Counted from the first letter of the stretch, positions 51,429 to 61,801 are shown. The stretch: DNA of 64,000 nt from Plantactinospora sp. BC1 (GCF_003030345.1 NZ_CP028158.1:6200001-6264000); one strand, 5' to 3'. Made by a program: numbers and translations. The notes: a model not told the origin generated them from the letters alone.

Positions 51429-52475
51429 GGTCCGTTTCATAAGCGGTTAGAGCCATTCGTTGATGGCGGCGACGTGGATGGTTGCCTGGTAGCGCACGGC
51501 GAGTTTGTCGTAACGGGTGGCCAGGCTGCGGTGGCGCTTGAGCCGGTTGATGCCGCACTCGACGGCGTGGCGCTGCTTGTAGATCTCGGGGTCAAACGTC
51601 GGCGGGCGTCCGCCCTTGGACCCCTTCTTGCGCCGGTTCACGGCCTGGTCGACCTTGACCGGATCGTCGCCTTGATCCCGCGTTTTCGCAGGTGCTCCCG
51701 GTTGGCTGCCGAGCTGTACGCCTTATCGGCCAGGACTCGGTCCGGGCGGGTACGCGGACGTCCGCCACCGGGCCGTGGCACCCGGATACGAGCAAGGATC
51801 CGGGCGAACTGCGGACTGTCACCACGCTGCCCACCGGTCACCACCACCGCGAGAGGTTTCTGGCCCTGCTCACACCCCAGATGCAGCTTGGTGGTCAACC
51901 CGCCACGGGAACGACCGAGAGCATGGTCGGCGGGCTCGTGCTCGACACCACCCGGCGGCTCATTCTGCTCCTGCGACCGGGCCCGAGCACCGGCGGCGTG
52001 CTGATGAGCGCGGGTGATCGTGGAATCGACACTGACGTCCCAATCGATCAGCCCGGCCGCGTCGGCGTGGGCTTGCAGGCCGGTGAGAATCTGCTGCCAG
52101 ATCCCGCCGCGCTGCCAGCGCCGGAACAGCCCGTACACGGTCTGCCAGGGTCCGTACAGGTCGGGCACGTCCCGCCACGGGCAGCCGACCCGCACCCGCC
52201 AGCGGATCCCGTCGATGAGCTGGCGTTTGTCCCACTTCGGCGGACGGCCCGGCTTCTTGCCCCTGGGCAGCAGCGGCTGCAGCACCGCCCACTGGGCGTC
52301 GGTCAGGTCGTGCCGCCTCGCCGCCGGTATGGTGGCCACGAGGTCTCCGGTTTTCGTTCTTCTTGGTCGTTGAACGGTCTACCGGAGACCTCGCCGTCTA
52401 ACGATCAGCGACACACCACCTGATCAGGCTTCCCGACACCAGCCATATGAGTCACGACCACTTCTGAAACGCGCC
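51429..52475 (-). mobile_element. IS5-type insertion sequence, near complete
   Basis: Imperfect terminal inverted repeats begin GGGTCCGTTTCATAAGCGG (51429) and, on the other strand, GGGCGCGTTTCAGAAGTGG (52475). CTAG flanks both ends (51425-51428 and 52476-52479). Length 1047 bp fits the IS427 group of IS5. The transposase is split into two frames (next entry). Confidence 0.85.
51447..52339 (-). CDS. IS5-family transposase, two overlapping frames
   Basis: The first frame (52339-51638) holds [39 protein letters not shown] (first Asp) and [20 protein letters not shown] (second Asp) and stops. The second (51641-51447) begins [19 protein letters not shown] and ends [18 protein letters not shown] with the catalytic Glu region VECGINRLK. 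The stop of the first and start of the second overlap by four bases. IS5/IS427 elements often join such frames by programmed -1 frameshifting; here the alignment needs one extra C after ATC, so it may be programmed or a mutation. Confidence 0.8.
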
Positions 52476-52479
52476 CTAG

Positions 52480-53849
52480 TACTGCAACGGCAGTGAGCGT
52501 GTCGAGTTGTGCTCGCGTTCGTTGGGTATCGCGTGACGGATGTCGATGTTGAGCGGTGGTCTGCCGAGCTGGACCGGTTGCACGGTCGGATCGGGGTGCG
52601 GTTCCGTCGGGTGCAGCCGCGCAGGCGGGCGCGGCAGTACCTGTGCGGGCTGGTCTCGGGCCTGGGCCGCAAGAACGGTTGGACCTTGGCTGAGCAGGCT
52701 GGGGATGTGTCGCCGGACGGGATGCAGCGTCTGTTGCGGTGGGCGGACTGGGACGTCGACGCCGTTCGTGACGACGTGCGTGACTACGTGGTCGAGCACC
52801 TCGGCGACCCGGGCGGGGTACTGATCGTCGACGACACCGGCTTCCTGAAAAAGGGCATCCGTTCGGCCGGGGTGGCCCGGCAGTACTCCGGCACCGCCGG
52901 CCGGGTCGAGAACTGCCAGGTCGGCGTGTTCCTCGCCTACCGCTCAGCACGCGGTCATGCGTTGATCGACCGGCAGCTGTATTTGCCGGCATCGTGGACC
53001 GACGACCGGGACCGGTGCCGGGCCGCCGGCGTCCCGGACTCGACAGGGTTCGCGACGAAGGTGGAGATGGCCCGCACCATGCTCGCCCGTGCCCTGGACG
53101 CAGGCGTGCCGGTCGGCTGGGTGACGATGGACGAGGCGTACGGGCAGTCGAAGTCGCTGCGGGTGTGGCTGGAAGAGCGGGACGTACCGCATGTGGTCGC
53201 GACCCGCCGCAACGACGACATGGTCACCACCAGCATGGGACGAGCCCGCGCCGACCAGCTCATCGCCGCCCTACCAGGTCAGGCGTGGTGCCGGCTGTCC
53301 GCCGGGGCGGACGCTCACGGACCACGTGAGTACTGGTGGGCGCGGGTACCGATCCGGGTGCCCGTTTGGTGGAGACCCGGCCGCGGGCACTGGCTCCTCG
53401 CCCGACGCAGCATCACCACCGGCGAGATCGCCTACTACGTCTGCTACGGCTCCCGCCGCACACGCCTGGTCGACCTCGCCCGGGTCGCCGGTGCCCGGTG
53501 GGCGGACGAGGAATGCTTCCAGCAGGCGAAGAACGAGGCCGGTCTGGACGAGTACCAGGTTCGGGACTGGCGGGCCTGGTACGCCCACATCACCCTCGCC
53601 ATGGCCGCCTACGCCTGGCTGGTCGTGGCCCGATCCCTTGCCGTAAAAGGGGAACCGCCCCCAGCAACTGCATGATGATCGGCTACACCGTACCGGAGAT
53701 CCGACGCCTACTCACCGCACTCACCGTGCGACGACCCCGCCCAGCAGAACAGGTCTGGGCCTGGTCCCGATGGCGCCGACGACGCCAGTACCAGGCCCGA
53801 CTCTGCCACTACCGACGACACGGATACCCCTGACACTGCCGTTGCAGTA
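52480..53849 (+). mobile_element. IS701-type insertion sequence, near complete
   Basis: Perfect 16-bp inverted repeats TACTGCAACGGCAGTG (52480-52495) and its complement (53834-53849) bound the element. CTAG lies on both sides (52476-52479 and 53850-53853), fitting the YTAR target duplication of the IS701 family. Length 1370 bp. One CTAG is shared with the adjoining IS5-type element. Confidence 0.92.
52509..53833 (+). CDS. IS701-family transposase, 3' end frameshifted
   Basis: The main frame (52509-53675, 388 residues) contains GGVLIVDDTGFLKKGIRSAG (first Asp), VTMDEAYGQSKSLRVWLEE (second Asp) and ADEECFQQAKNEAGLDEYQV (Glu), the IS701 DDE core. It then ends early at KGEPPPATA, while the expected tail GYTVPEIRRLLTALTVRRP and WAWSRWRRRRQYQARLCHYR continues in another frame to 53833. 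The slip lies near the AAAAGGGG run at about 53646. The core is intact, so activity may be partly preserved. The GTG start at 52509 is tentative. Confidence 0.8.
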
Positions 53850-53951
53850 CTAGTACGGGCCGCACACCGGATGACTCTGTCGAAGCATTCTGGCCATGCA
53901 GGCTTGCAGGGAGTGGCCGGATGGCCTACTGCACGTGACCGTCAGGCTCCC

Positions 53952-53957
53952 TAGAGT
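53952..53957 (+). promoter_or_regulatory. Leaderless -10 element of the CxxC small protein gene
   Basis: TAGAGT followed by six bases and ATG 53964; no Shine-Dalgarno sequence is present. The box lies outside the IS701 element, about 100 bp from its right end. Confidence 0.45.
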
Positions 53958-53963
53958 CTCTCC

Positions 53964-54377
53964 ATGGCTAGGTTACGACGTGGCTGGGCGATACTGAATC
54001 TGCCGCCGGAAGCCGGGTGTCACTTCGCAATGGCGCATCGACCTGACGTGAGAGAGCCGTCGGGAGTGACCGCCCTATGCGGCGTCGACATACGCACGGC
54101 CGCCCCCCACAAGGGCAACTTGCCTCGCGGGATGACCGAGTGCACCGAATGCAGGCGCATTGCCATGGAGCGACGGCAGGCGGCTAGGAGCAGCCTCGAC
54201 CGTCGCAAGCAGCTCGCGCAGGTAGAGCGCTACTTTCCGGACCGTAAACCCAGGATGCCGAGACAGGCAGAGGTGGCACTGTCTGAGGAGGTCGACCGCC
54301 GAGATCGCGCCCGCGATCGCGGAGTGTCCCTTCGCACCCTGAGCGGCGGACTCCCTACCCTCGGCCGCCGCCGCTAG
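53964..54377 (+). CDS. Small CxxC protein of unknown function
   Basis: The 137-residue product has a His/Cys-rich first half: [28 protein letters not shown] and [19 protein letters not shown]. The spacing (Cys39, then Cys60-x-x-Cys63) resembles small actinomycete zinc-ribbon proteins with the pattern LCG...C-x-x-C. The second half is highly basic and helical. A leaderless -10 box supports ATG 53964. The stop lies within the end of the adjacent IS481 fragment. Role unknown. Confidence 0.6.
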   Translation: MARLRRGWAILNLPPEAGCHFAMAHRPDVREPSGVTALCGVDIRTAAPHKGNLPRGMTECTECRRIAMERRQAARSSLDRRKQLAQVERYFPDRKPRMPRQAEVALSEEVDRRDRARDRGVSLRTLSGGLPTLGRRR

Positions 54378-57300
54378 GTGTAGGGACCAGCAGCGTTGTT
54401 GACGCGGCTGATGGGTGGTTGGCCTCCGAGTGCGGTGTGTCCGCGATGGTGGTTGTAGGTGTGGATCCAGGTGGGTAGGGCGTCGGCGCGGTGTTGGTTG
54501 CTGGTGTAGGGCTGTTGGTAGGCCCATTCGTCGAGGAGGGTGCGGTTGAAGCGTTCGGCTTTGCCGTTGGTTTGTGGTCGGTAGCGGCGGGTGAAGCGGG
54601 GTTGTGCGCCGACGCTCCACCGACGACAACAACCCCAACTCCGACAACCCCAACCCCGAACCACCAACAACCGAACCCAACAACACCACAAAAGAACCCA
54701 CCAACCGCTCCACCGACCCCACATCAAACAAATCGGTGCTGTAGCGCAGCGAGCCGACCAGTTGCCGACCCTCCTCGCGGAGCAGCAGTTCCAGGTCGCA
54801 GTGCACCGTGCCGGCTCCGGCACCGGCCGCGAGCGCCGGCCGGCCGTCCGGGCCGGCACCCCGGACGGCCAACCCGGACCACTGCGTCGGGGCGTCGCCG
54901 AGTTGCTCGGGCAGCAGCCAGAAGAGCGTCTGGACGAGCGGGTTGCGGCTCAGGTCCCGGGCTACCCCGAGCTGCTCCACCAGCATCTCGAACGGCAGGT
55001 CCTGGTGCTCGTACGCCTCCAGCGTCCCGGCCCGGACCCGGCGCAGCAGCTCGACGAAGCTCGGGTCGCCGGAGAGGTCCGACCGCAGCACCAGCGTGTT
55101 GACGAAGGGGCCGACCAGCCCCTCGGTCTCGGACCGGCCCCGGCCGGCCACCGGCGAGCCCACCAGGACGTCGGTCTGCCCGGTGTAGCGGAACAGCAGG
55201 ACCTGGAAGGCCGCCAGCAGGGTCATGAAGAGCGTCGCGGAGTGCCGGGCGGCCAGCTCGCGCAGCCCGGCGGTGATCTCCGGCGGGACCACCACCGGCA
55301 CCACCCCGCCCTGGTACGTGGGCATCGGCGGCCGTGGACGGTCGGTGGGCAGCTCCAACACGTGTGCCGCCCCGGCCAGCCGGTCCCGCCAGTAGTCGAG
55401 GTGCCGGCCGAGCGCCCCGCCCGACAGGTGCGCCTGCTGCCACACGGCGTAGTCGGCGTACTGGATCGGCAGCGGCGGCAGCGCCGCCGGGGTCCCGTCG
55501 ACGTAGGACGAGTAGAGGACGGCCAGGTCACGGGTGAGCACCCGCAGCGACCAGCCGTCGGTGACGATGTGGTGCATGGTCAGCAGCAGCAGGTGCCGGC
55601 GGCTGTCCAGGCTGATCAGCCGCACCCGCAGCAGCCGGTCCGCGCCGAGGTCGAACGGCGTGCCGGCCTGCTCCGCCGCGAGTGCGCGGACCCGGGCCAG
55701 CCGCCCCGGCTCCGTCCCGTCGAGGGATTCGGCGTCGGGGGGTTCGGCGTCGAGGGGTTCATCGACGTGCGGCTCGACCGGACAGGGCGGGTCGACGAGC
55801 ACTGCCGGGCTGCCGTCCGCGGCGGCGTACCTGGTGCGCAGGACCTCGTGCCGGCGTACCAGGTCGGTCAGCGCCAGGCCGAGCGCGGTCCGGTCCAGCT
55901 CGCCCTCCAGCCACAGCTCCAGCGAGACGTTGTACGCCGGACTGCTCGGGACGAGCCGGTGCAGGAACCAGAGCCGCCGCTGGGCGTACGACGGCGGCAG
56001 TTCGCGGTCCCGGGGCACCGGCAGCGGCCGGGACTCGTCCGGGCCGGTCCCGGCATCCGCCGTGGTGCCCGCCGCCCGGTCCACCGTGGCCGCCAGCTCG
56101 GCCAGCGTCGCGGCGTCGAAGACGCTGCGCAGCGCGAGTTCCACCCCTCGGGCGTCCTGGATCCGCCAGAGCACCTGCATGGCCAGCAACGAGTGCCCGC
56201 CCAGGTCGACGAAGTTGTCGTCGGCGGCGACGGCCGGTACCCCGAGGACGTCGGACCAGATCTCCGCGAGCAGCCGTTCCGTCTCCGTCAGCGGCCTCGC
56301 CGACCCCGCCGCCTCCGGGTCGGAGAGCCCGGCCGCCTCCGCGTCGGAGAGCTCGGCCGTGGGTCGGGCCGCCGACAGCGCGGCCCGGTCGATCTTGCCG
56401 TTCGGGGTCAACGGGAACTCGGCCACCGTCACCAGGGCGGCCGGCACCATGTACTCGGGCAGCGAGCGCCGTAGCTCGGCACGGATCGCCGGCCACGGGT
56501 CGGCTCCGGGGTCGCCGGCCGGGACGACGTACGCCGTCAACCGGGCCTCACCGGTCGGCCCGTCCGGCACCACCACCGCCTGCCGTACCGCCGGATGGCG
56601 GGTGAGCGCCGCCTCCACCTCGCCGGTCTCGACCCGGAAACCCCGGATCTTCACCTGGTTGTCGCTGCGCCCCAGGAAGTCCAGCCCGCCGTCGCCGCCC
56701 CGCCGGGCCAGGTCTCCGGTGCGGTACATCCGGGCACCGGGCGTGCCGGCGTACGGGTCCGGCAGGAAGCGGGTGGCGGTCAGCCCGGGACGGTCGTGGT
56801 AGCCCCGGGCCACCCCGAGCCCGCCGAGGTAGATCTCGCCGACGGCGCCGTCCGGCACCGGGCGCAGCAGCTCGTCCAGCAGGTGGATCACGGTGTTGGC
56901 GATCGGCGGTCCGATCGGCACCGGCCCGGACGCCGGCCGCACCGGACCGGCGGCGGACCAGACGGTGGTCTCGGTCGGCCCGTACAGGTTCCACAGCACC
57001 GCACCGGGTGCGCGCAGCCGGTCGGCCAGGTCGCGCGGCAGCGCCTCACCGCCGCAGAGCCGCAACCGCAGGCCGGCCGGGATCGCGCCGCTGTCGACCA
57101 GCATGCGCCAGGTGGCCGGCGTCGCCTGCATCGCGGTCGCACCGGCCGCTTCGAGGAGTCGGCGCAGCGACCGGGGGTCGGCGGCCTCGTCCCGCTCGGC
57201 GATGACCAGCCGGGCGCCGGAGAGGAGCGGCAGCAGCAGCTCCAGCACCGCGATGTCGAACGACAGCGTGGTGACCGCGACCAGGGTGTCGTCCCGGGAG

Positions 57301-57965
57301 AGCCGCAACTCGTCCCGGAACGAGCGCAGCAGGTTGGCCACCGGCGTGTGCGGCACCTGCACCCCCTTGGGCCGGCCGGTGGAGCCGGAGGTGAAGATGA
57401 CGTAGGCGAGGTTCTCGCCGTACACCCGCACCGGTCGCGGCTGTGCCGGGGCGAGCGCCACCTCGTCGGAGTCGACGCAGACCACCGCCACGTCCGGCCC
57501 GGCCAGCCCGGCGACGAGCGGCAGCAGCGACGTCTGGGTGAGGACCACCCGGGTGCCGGAGTCGGCCACCATCATCCGCAGCCGCTCGGCCGGGAAGTGC
57601 GGATCGAGCGGCACGAAGGCGCCGCCGGCCCGCCACACCCCGAGCAGCGCCCCGAGCATCTGCGCGGACCGGTCCAGGCAGATCCCGACCAGGTCGTCCG
57701 GACCGATGCCGTACCGGTCGAGCACCGTCGCCAGCCGGGCCGAGAACCCGGCCAGTTCCCGGTACGACGTGTCGGCGCCACCGGCCGAGACGGTGGCGCC
57801 GGGGTCGGCAAGGGCGTCGACGAGTTCCCCGACGACCGGGTCGACGGGCGGCACCGGTGGCCGGGCGACGGTGGCGCCGCCGGTCGCCCCGGCCGGGGAG
57901 TCGGCCGTCGGCGGATCGTCCGGACGCAACGGCGGATCGGCGTGCAGGGTCACTGGGGGCACCAT
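54075..57965 (-). CDS. NRPS, A-T-C module, 3' end replaced by IS481 fragment
   Basis: Homologous sequence runs from 57965 to about 54606; the last 176 codons are out-of-frame IS and intergenic DNA. Domains: adenylation, about residues 45-545 ([62 protein letters not shown]); carrier, about 585-650 ([14 protein letters not shown]); condensation, about 660-1110 (HHIVTDGWS). My reading of the specificity residues is D-I-L-Q-L-G-L-V-W-K, near the known glycine code. With no leading C domain it looks like an initiation module. The next A domain that should follow is missing, so the assembly line is broken. AAAGGA lies at the start; GTG 57953 is an alternative start. Confidence 0.88.
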   Translation of the reverse strand: MVPPVTLHADPPLRPDDPPTADSPAGATGGATVARPPVPPVDPVVGELVDALADPGATVSAGGADTSYRELAGFSARLATVLDRYGIGPDDLVGICLDRSAQMLGALLGVWRAGGAFVPLDPHFPAERLRMMVADSGTRVVLTQTSLLPLVAGLAGPDVAVVCVDSDEVALAPAQPRPVRVYGENLAYVIFTSGSTGRPKGVQVPHTPVANLLRSFRDELRLSRDDTLVAVTTLSFDIAVLELLLPLLSGARLVIAERDEAADPRSLRRLLEAAGATAMQATPATWRMLVDSGAIPAGLRLRLCGGEALPRDLADRLRAPGAVLWNLYGPTETTVWSAAGPVRPASGPVPIGPPIANTVIHLLDELLRPVPDGAVGEIYLGGLGVARGYHDRPGLTATRFLPDPYAGTPGARMYRTGDLARRGGDGGLDFLGRSDNQVKIRGFRVETGEVEAALTRHPAVRQAVVVPDGPTGEARLTAYVVPAGDPGADPWPAIRAELRRSLPEYMVPAALVTVAEFPLTPNGKIDRAALSAARPTAELSDAEAAGLSDPEAAGSARPLTETERLLAEIWSDVLGVPAVAADDNFVDLGGHSLLAMQVLWRIQDARGVELALRSVFDAATLAELAATVDRAAGTTADAGTGPDESRPLPVPRDRELPPSYAQRRLWFLHRLVPSSPAYNVSLELWLEGELDRTALGLALTDLVRRHEVLRTRYAAADGSPAVLVDPPCPVEPHVDEPLDAEPPDAESLDGTEPGRLARVRALAAEQAGTPFDLGADRLLRVRLISLDSRRHLLLLTMHHIVTDGWSLRVLTRDLAVLYSSYVDGTPAALPPLPIQYADYAVWQQAHLSGGALGRHLDYWRDRLAGAAHVLELPTDRPRPPMPTYQGGVVPVVVPPEITAGLRELAARHSATLFMTLLAAFQVLLFRYTGQTDVLVGSPVAGRGRSETEGLVGPFVNTLVLRSDLSGDPSFVELLRRVRAGTLEAYEHQDLPFEMLVEQLGVARDLSRNPLVQTLFWLLPEQLGDAPTQWSGLAVRGAGPDGRPALAAGAGAGTVHCDLELLLREEGRQLVGSLRYSTDLFDVGSVERLVGSFVVLLGSVVGGSGLGLSELGLLSSVERRRTTPLHPPLPTTNQRQSRTLQPHPPRRMGLPTALHQQPTPRRRPTHLDPHLQPPSRTHRTRRPTTHQPRQQRCWSLHLAAAAEGRESAAQGAKGHSAIAGAISAVDLLRQCHLCLSRHPGFTVRKVALYLRELLATVEAAPSRLPSLHGNAPAFGALGHPARQVALVGGGRAYVDAA
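54374..54605 (-). pseudogene. IS481-type transposase, C-terminal integrase fragment
   Basis: The minus strand encodes [40 protein letters not shown] and [20 protein letters not shown] ending NNAAGPYT, the catalytic Glu end of the IS481 integrase core. It starts abruptly at 54605, directly fused to the 3' end of the NRPS gene in a different frame. The rest of the element is absent. Confidence 0.85.
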
Positions 57966-58066
57966 CCTTTCGACGGGGCCGGCAAGGCGGGCTCTGGGCG
58001 GAGCCGACGGTCGCGGCCGGTCCCCGGATGGACGCCAGGCAGCCGTACCGCCCGGGTCGGTGGGTT

Positions 58067-58098
58067 CGGCGCGGCGGCCCGCTCGGCCCGCCGCGCCG
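58067..58098 (-). terminator. Hairpin after the StrR-type gene
   Basis: CGGCGCGGCGG and CCGCCGCGCCG form a perfect 11-bp stem with a 10-base loop, 16 bp beyond the StrR stop and upstream of the NRPS start. No T-tract. It separates the regulator from the NRPS transcript. Confidence 0.6.
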
Positions 58099-58113
58099 GA
58101 TCAGCACCTACGG

Positions 58114-59133
58114 TCACGCACGGTCCGCGCTGCGCTGGTCGAGTTCGTCGGCGAGTTCGATCCACACCCGGGCACACTCCCGGGCGATCCGCTCGATGAG
58201 GATGGCGCAGTGCGGCGAGACGGCGTCCACGGCCTGCCGCCACTCCGCCGGGGCGACGGTGCGGGTGCTCAGCCAGCGGAGCAGGTGCCGGCCGGACTCG
58301 GTGTAGCGGAGCGAGGGGTCGCGCCGCAGTCCCTCCAGGAGGGCGCGGGTGTCCACCGGGTCGAGCGCGACCGGGCCGGTGGCGCGGGGTTCCGCCCGGA
58401 CTGCCCGGCCGCTCCCCGCGTCGCACGCGTTGCGCTGACGCGGCGGCACCGGGTCCTGACCGGCACGGATCCGCTCGCGTACGTCCCGGGCCGTCCCGAC
58501 CGAGATGCCGGCGGCCCTGGCGATCTCCCGCAGCGACAGGCCGGGCCGGGCGGCGATCACCTGGCTGGCCAGCCGCCGCCCCTCGGCGGCGTTGAGCGGC
58601 CTGGCCCGGCCGTCCCGGCCGATCCGCACCGGCGACGGTTGTACGGCCGACCTGAGCCGGATGGCCGCGACGGTCTTGGCGGCGAGGCCGGCGGTCGAGG
58701 CGATGGCCCGGTCGGAGAGTTCCGGATGGGAGTGGATGATGCGGGCCGCCGCGGCCTGGCGCTCGGCCAGGGTCAGCGGCAGCCCATGGGTGACGTTCGC
58801 CTTCACCGCCAGCCGGAACGCGTCCGCCTCGTCCCCGTCGAAGAACTGTACGTCTATTCTGTCCCGACCCATCAGCCGAGCCGCCGTCAATCGGTGCATA
58901 CCGTCGATCACACGCATCGTCTGGCGGTGCACAAAAATAGCGGGGAGTCCCGATTCCACTTCGGTGAGTGCGCGTACGTGGTCGGAGTCGACTCCATTGA
59001 GTCGCGGAGAGTCGGCCACCCGAAGCGCGGCGACGGCCACCTTGACGACGGGGGCGCTTCGGGAATCCTCGACAACCTCCGGGCGCTCGACCTCGGTGGA
59101 TGATAGCTCGTCAATTGCGAAGTCGGCAGCCAC
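58114..59133 (-). CDS. StrR/ParB-like pathway-specific regulator
   Basis: A 339-residue DNA-binding protein of the StrR type (ParB-fold activators of antibiotic clusters such as StrR, NovG and Tei15). It has VAVAALRVADSPRLNGVDSD, the ParB-like core MRVIDGMHRLTAARLMGRD, EADAFRLAVKANVTHGLPL and LTLAERQAAAARIIHSHPEL, then an HTH (LSLREIARAAGISVGTARDV). GTG 59133 has GGAGG six bases upstream. It reads toward the NRPS and was presumably its activator. As the NRPS is broken it is now an orphan or acts on another cluster. Confidence 0.88.
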   Translation of the reverse strand: MAADFAIDELSSTEVERPEVVEDSRSAPVVKVAVAALRVADSPRLNGVDSDHVRALTEVESGLPAIFVHRQTMRVIDGMHRLTAARLMGRDRIDVQFFDGDEADAFRLAVKANVTHGLPLTLAERQAAAARIIHSHPELSDRAIASTAGLAAKTVAAIRLRSAVQPSPVRIGRDGRARPLNAAEGRRLASQVIAARPGLSLREIARAAGISVGTARDVRERIRAGQDPVPPRQRNACDAGSGRAVRAEPRATGPVALDPVDTRALLEGLRRDPSLRYTESGRHLLRWLSTRTVAPAEWRQAVDAVSPHCAILIERIARECARVWIELADELDQRSADRA

Positions 59134-59733
59134 TCATTTCCTCCGTTCGATCAAACCGGCCCCGAAGCAGATCGACATGAATCATCGACCACACAATTCA
59201 AGAGCCAGTTGGACGGCACGAGAAACTCGCCGCTACGGGGTCGTCGACACGACCCACGCCGCTCAGAGGAAATGATGTTTACGTGACGGCAGGCCCCCGT
59301 GCAATCGCTGTTGTAACCGTCTCCAACTGCGCCGTGATCGACTCTACCCCCCAGCACGAAGAGAATGCAATGGATCAATGCGTAGCGGAGTATCCCCATC
59401 GATGGCGGTTCGTCCGGGCCTGCGTCCGGGCCGGTCAGCCCGCCTGCCGGCCCTGCTCACGCCGCCACCGGCGGTACGACGTGAACGGGCCGGCGTTCAA
59501 CCGGACCCATCCGCACTTGCACACCGCCGGCCGCCCGGGCCCGCTCTCCGCCCGAGTACGGCATTCGGGGCGACCCTTCGCCGGAACATCTCCGAGCGTT
59601 CACCCGAGCGTCGTCTTTTCCGCTGGTCAGGGCAGCTGCGCCGGGCATGATTGCCGCCGGGCGCGGCCGGGGAGGACCCGCAGCGGGTCCCGATCGACCG
59701 GTACGACGCCGACGGTGTCGCTAAGGAGAAAAA
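59134..59733. other. Divergent intergenic region, StrR to ABC importer
   Basis: 600 bp. The left 120 bp are AT-richer and should hold the StrR promoter. Frames on the plus strand (for example from 59370) are Arg/Pro-rich with no RBS or known motif, so I do not call a gene. The importer RBS AAGGAG lies at the right edge. Confidence 0.5.
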
Positions 59734-60864
59734 GTGCGTTACGCGGTTGCCCGTACGGTCGCGGTACTCGCGGCGTCGGCCGGGCTGGTAAGCATGGCCG
59801 CCTGCTCGCCGCCGGAGAAGGCCGGCGCGCAGACGGAGGGCGGCGCGGCCACCGCCACCAGCGCCGCCGAGTTGGGCGGGTTCGACAGGCTCGTCGAGGA
59901 GGCCAAGAAGGAGGGGCAGCTCAACGTCATCGCGCTGCCGCCGGACTGGGCCAACTACGGCGAGATCGTCAAGACCTTCGGCGAGAAGTACGGCATCAAG
60001 GTCAACTCGGCGCAGCCGGACGCCGCCAGCCAGGACGAGATCAACGCGGCGAACCAGCTCAGGGGACAGAGCGGCGCCCCGGACGTCTTCGACCTCGGTG
60101 ACGCGGTGGCCCGGGCCAACGTGCCGATGTTCGCCCCGTACAGGGTGCAGAAGTTCGACGAGATCCCCGCCGCGCTCAAGGCGGCCGATGGTGCCTGGGT
60201 CAACGACTACGGCGGCTACATGTCGATCGGCTTCGACGCCGCCAAGGTACCGGCCCCGCAGAGCCTGACCGACCTGCTGAAGCCTGAGTACCGGGGGAAG
60301 GTGGCGCTCAACGGCGACCCGACCCAGGCCGGCGCGGCGTTCAGCGGCGTGGTGATGGCGGCGCTCGGCAACGGCGGCTCGGCCGACGACATCGGCCGGG
60401 GCGTCGACTTCTTCCGCCAGCTCAAGGAGGCCGGCAACTTCCTGCCGGTCGACCCGACCCCGGCCACCATCGAGTCCGGACAGACGCCGGTGGTGATCGA
60501 CTGGGACTACCTGAACGTCGCGCAGGGCGCCAAGCTCACCGACAAGGCGGACTGGAAGACGGTGGTCCCGCAGGGCGCGGTGGTCGGCTCGTACTACGTC
60601 CAGGCGATCAACTCCGACGCGCCGCACCCGGCGGCGGCCCGGCTCTGGCAGGAGTTCCTCTACTCCGACGAGGGCCAGAACCTCTGGCTCAAGGGCGGGG
60701 CGCGGCCGGTCCGGGCCGAGGCGATGGCGAAGGCCGGCACGATCGACCAGGCCGCCTACGCGGCGCTGCCGGCCACCACCGGCGAGCCGGTCTTCCTCAC
60801 CGAGGCGCAGACCGCCAGGGCGAAGGAGATCCTCACGGCCAACTGGGCCAAGGCAGTCGGCTGA
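59734..60864 (+). CDS. ABC importer substrate-binding lipoprotein (Fe3+/polyamine type)
   Basis: The 376-residue lipoprotein has a signal peptide ending in VSMAAC (lipid-anchored Cys24), then a type II periplasmic-binding fold of the AfuA/PotD kind: GQLNVIALPPDWANYGEIVK, PDVFDLGDAVARANV, AWVNDYGGYMSIGFDAAKVP, LLKPEYRGKVALNGDP, YYVQAINSDAPHPAAARLW and FLYSDEGQNLWLKGGARPV. GTG 59734 follows AAGGAG eight bases upstream. First gene of a four-gene operon. The ligand (ferric iron complex, polyamine, thiamine or other) cannot be decided; no Tyr cluster typical of Fe3+ ligation is obvious. Confidence 0.9.
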   Translation: MRYAVARTVAVLAASAGLVSMAACSPPEKAGAQTEGGAATATSAAELGGFDRLVEEAKKEGQLNVIALPPDWANYGEIVKTFGEKYGIKVNSAQPDAASQDEINAANQLRGQSGAPDVFDLGDAVARANVPMFAPYRVQKFDEIPAALKAADGAWVNDYGGYMSIGFDAAKVPAPQSLTDLLKPEYRGKVALNGDPTQAGAAFSGVVMAALGNGGSADDIGRGVDFFRQLKEAGNFLPVDPTPATIESGQTPVVIDWDYLNVAQGAKLTDKADWKTVVPQGAVVGSYYVQAINSDAPHPAAARLWQEFLYSDEGQNLWLKGGARPVRAEAMAKAGTIDQAAYAALPATTGEPVFLTEAQTARAKEILTANWAKAVG

Positions 60865-60871
60865 CCCGACG

Positions 60872-61801
60872 ATGGCGGCCGTGACCTCCACGCCGGACCC
60901 TGTGGCGCCCGCGCCCGGGGTCCGGCCCCACCCGGCCCGGCGCCGGGTCAGACTTGCGGGCGGCGGCGCGCTGCTCGGCGTCGTCCCGTTCCTCGGGTAC
61001 GTCGGGATCTTCCTCGCCGTCCCCACCCTGGTGGTGGCGGTCGGGGCGGTGACCGGCGACGACGGCGGCTTCACGCTGGAGAACCTCGCCCGGCTCGCCG
61101 ATTCGTACGTCCTGGCGGCCTTCGGGCGCAGCATCCTGCTCTCCGCGGTCACCGCGCTGCTCGGGGCGGTCTTCGGCGCCCTGCTCGGGTACGCCCTGGT
61201 GACCGCCCGGCCGGACGGCCTGCTCCGCCGGGCGGTGACCGCCGCCGCCGGGGTGCTCGCCCAGTTCGGCGGGGTGACCCTGGCCTTCGCCTTCGTCGCC
61301 ACGATCGGGCTGAGCGGGTTCGTCACCGAGTTCCTGCGGGACACGGTCGGCGTCGACATCTACGCCTCCGGCGTCTGGCTCTTCGAACTGCCCGGCCTGG
61401 CGCTGGTCTACGCCTACTTCCAGATCCCGCTGATGGTGATCGTCTTCCTGCCGGCGCTGGACGGGATCCGTCCGCAGTGGCGGGAGGCGGCGGCGAGCCT
61501 CGGCGGGTCGACGTGGCAGTACTGGCGGCTGGTCGGTGTGCCGCTGCTCGCCCCGCCGTTCCTCGGCGCCACGCTGCTGCTCTTCGCCAACGCCTTCTCG
61601 GCGTACGCCACCGCGGCGGCGCTGGTCAGCCAGGGCAGCCCGATCGTGCCGTTGCAGATCCGGGGCGCGCTGACCAGCGAGGTGGTGCTCGGGCAGCAGA
61701 ACCTCGGCAAGGCGATGGCGCTCGGCATGATCGTGGTGGTCGCCCTGGTGATGTGGCTCTACGCCGTCGTGCAGAAGCGGAGCGCGAAGTGGCTGGGGTG
61801 A
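60872..61801 (+). CDS. ABC importer permease 1
   Basis: A 309-residue inner-membrane protein with six to seven helices, from LLGVVPFLGYVGIFLAVPTL to AMALGMIVVVALVMWLYAV. The EAA loop that contacts the ATPase reads WREAAASLGGSTWQYWRLVG. It lies 7 bp after the binding-protein gene and overlaps the second permease gene (GTGA). Confidence 0.92.
   Translation: MAAVTSTPDPVAPAPGVRPHPARRRVRLAGGGALLGVVPFLGYVGIFLAVPTLVVAVGAVTGDDGGFTLENLARLADSYVLAAFGRSILLSAVTALLGAVFGALLGYALVTARPDGLLRRAVTAAAGVLAQFGGVTLAFAFVATIGLSGFVTEFLRDTVGVDIYASGVWLFELPGLALVYAYFQIPLMVIVFLPALDGIRPQWREAAASLGGSTWQYWRLVGVPLLAPPFLGATLLLFANAFSAYATAAALVSQGSPIVPLQIRGALTSEVVLGQQNLGKAMALGMIVVVALVMWLYAVVQKRSAKWLG

Noticed and set aside
59150-59185. 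StrR-type binding site (GTTCGATC ... GATCGAC) upstream of the StrR-like gene
   Set aside because: The two half-sites are too far apart for the known 11-bp spacer and the right half is imperfect; kept only as a weak possibility.
59283-60101. Plus-strand frame of 272 codons before the ABC importer
   Set aside because: It runs into the binding-protein gene in a different frame, is Arg/Gly/Pro-rich and has no RBS or motif.
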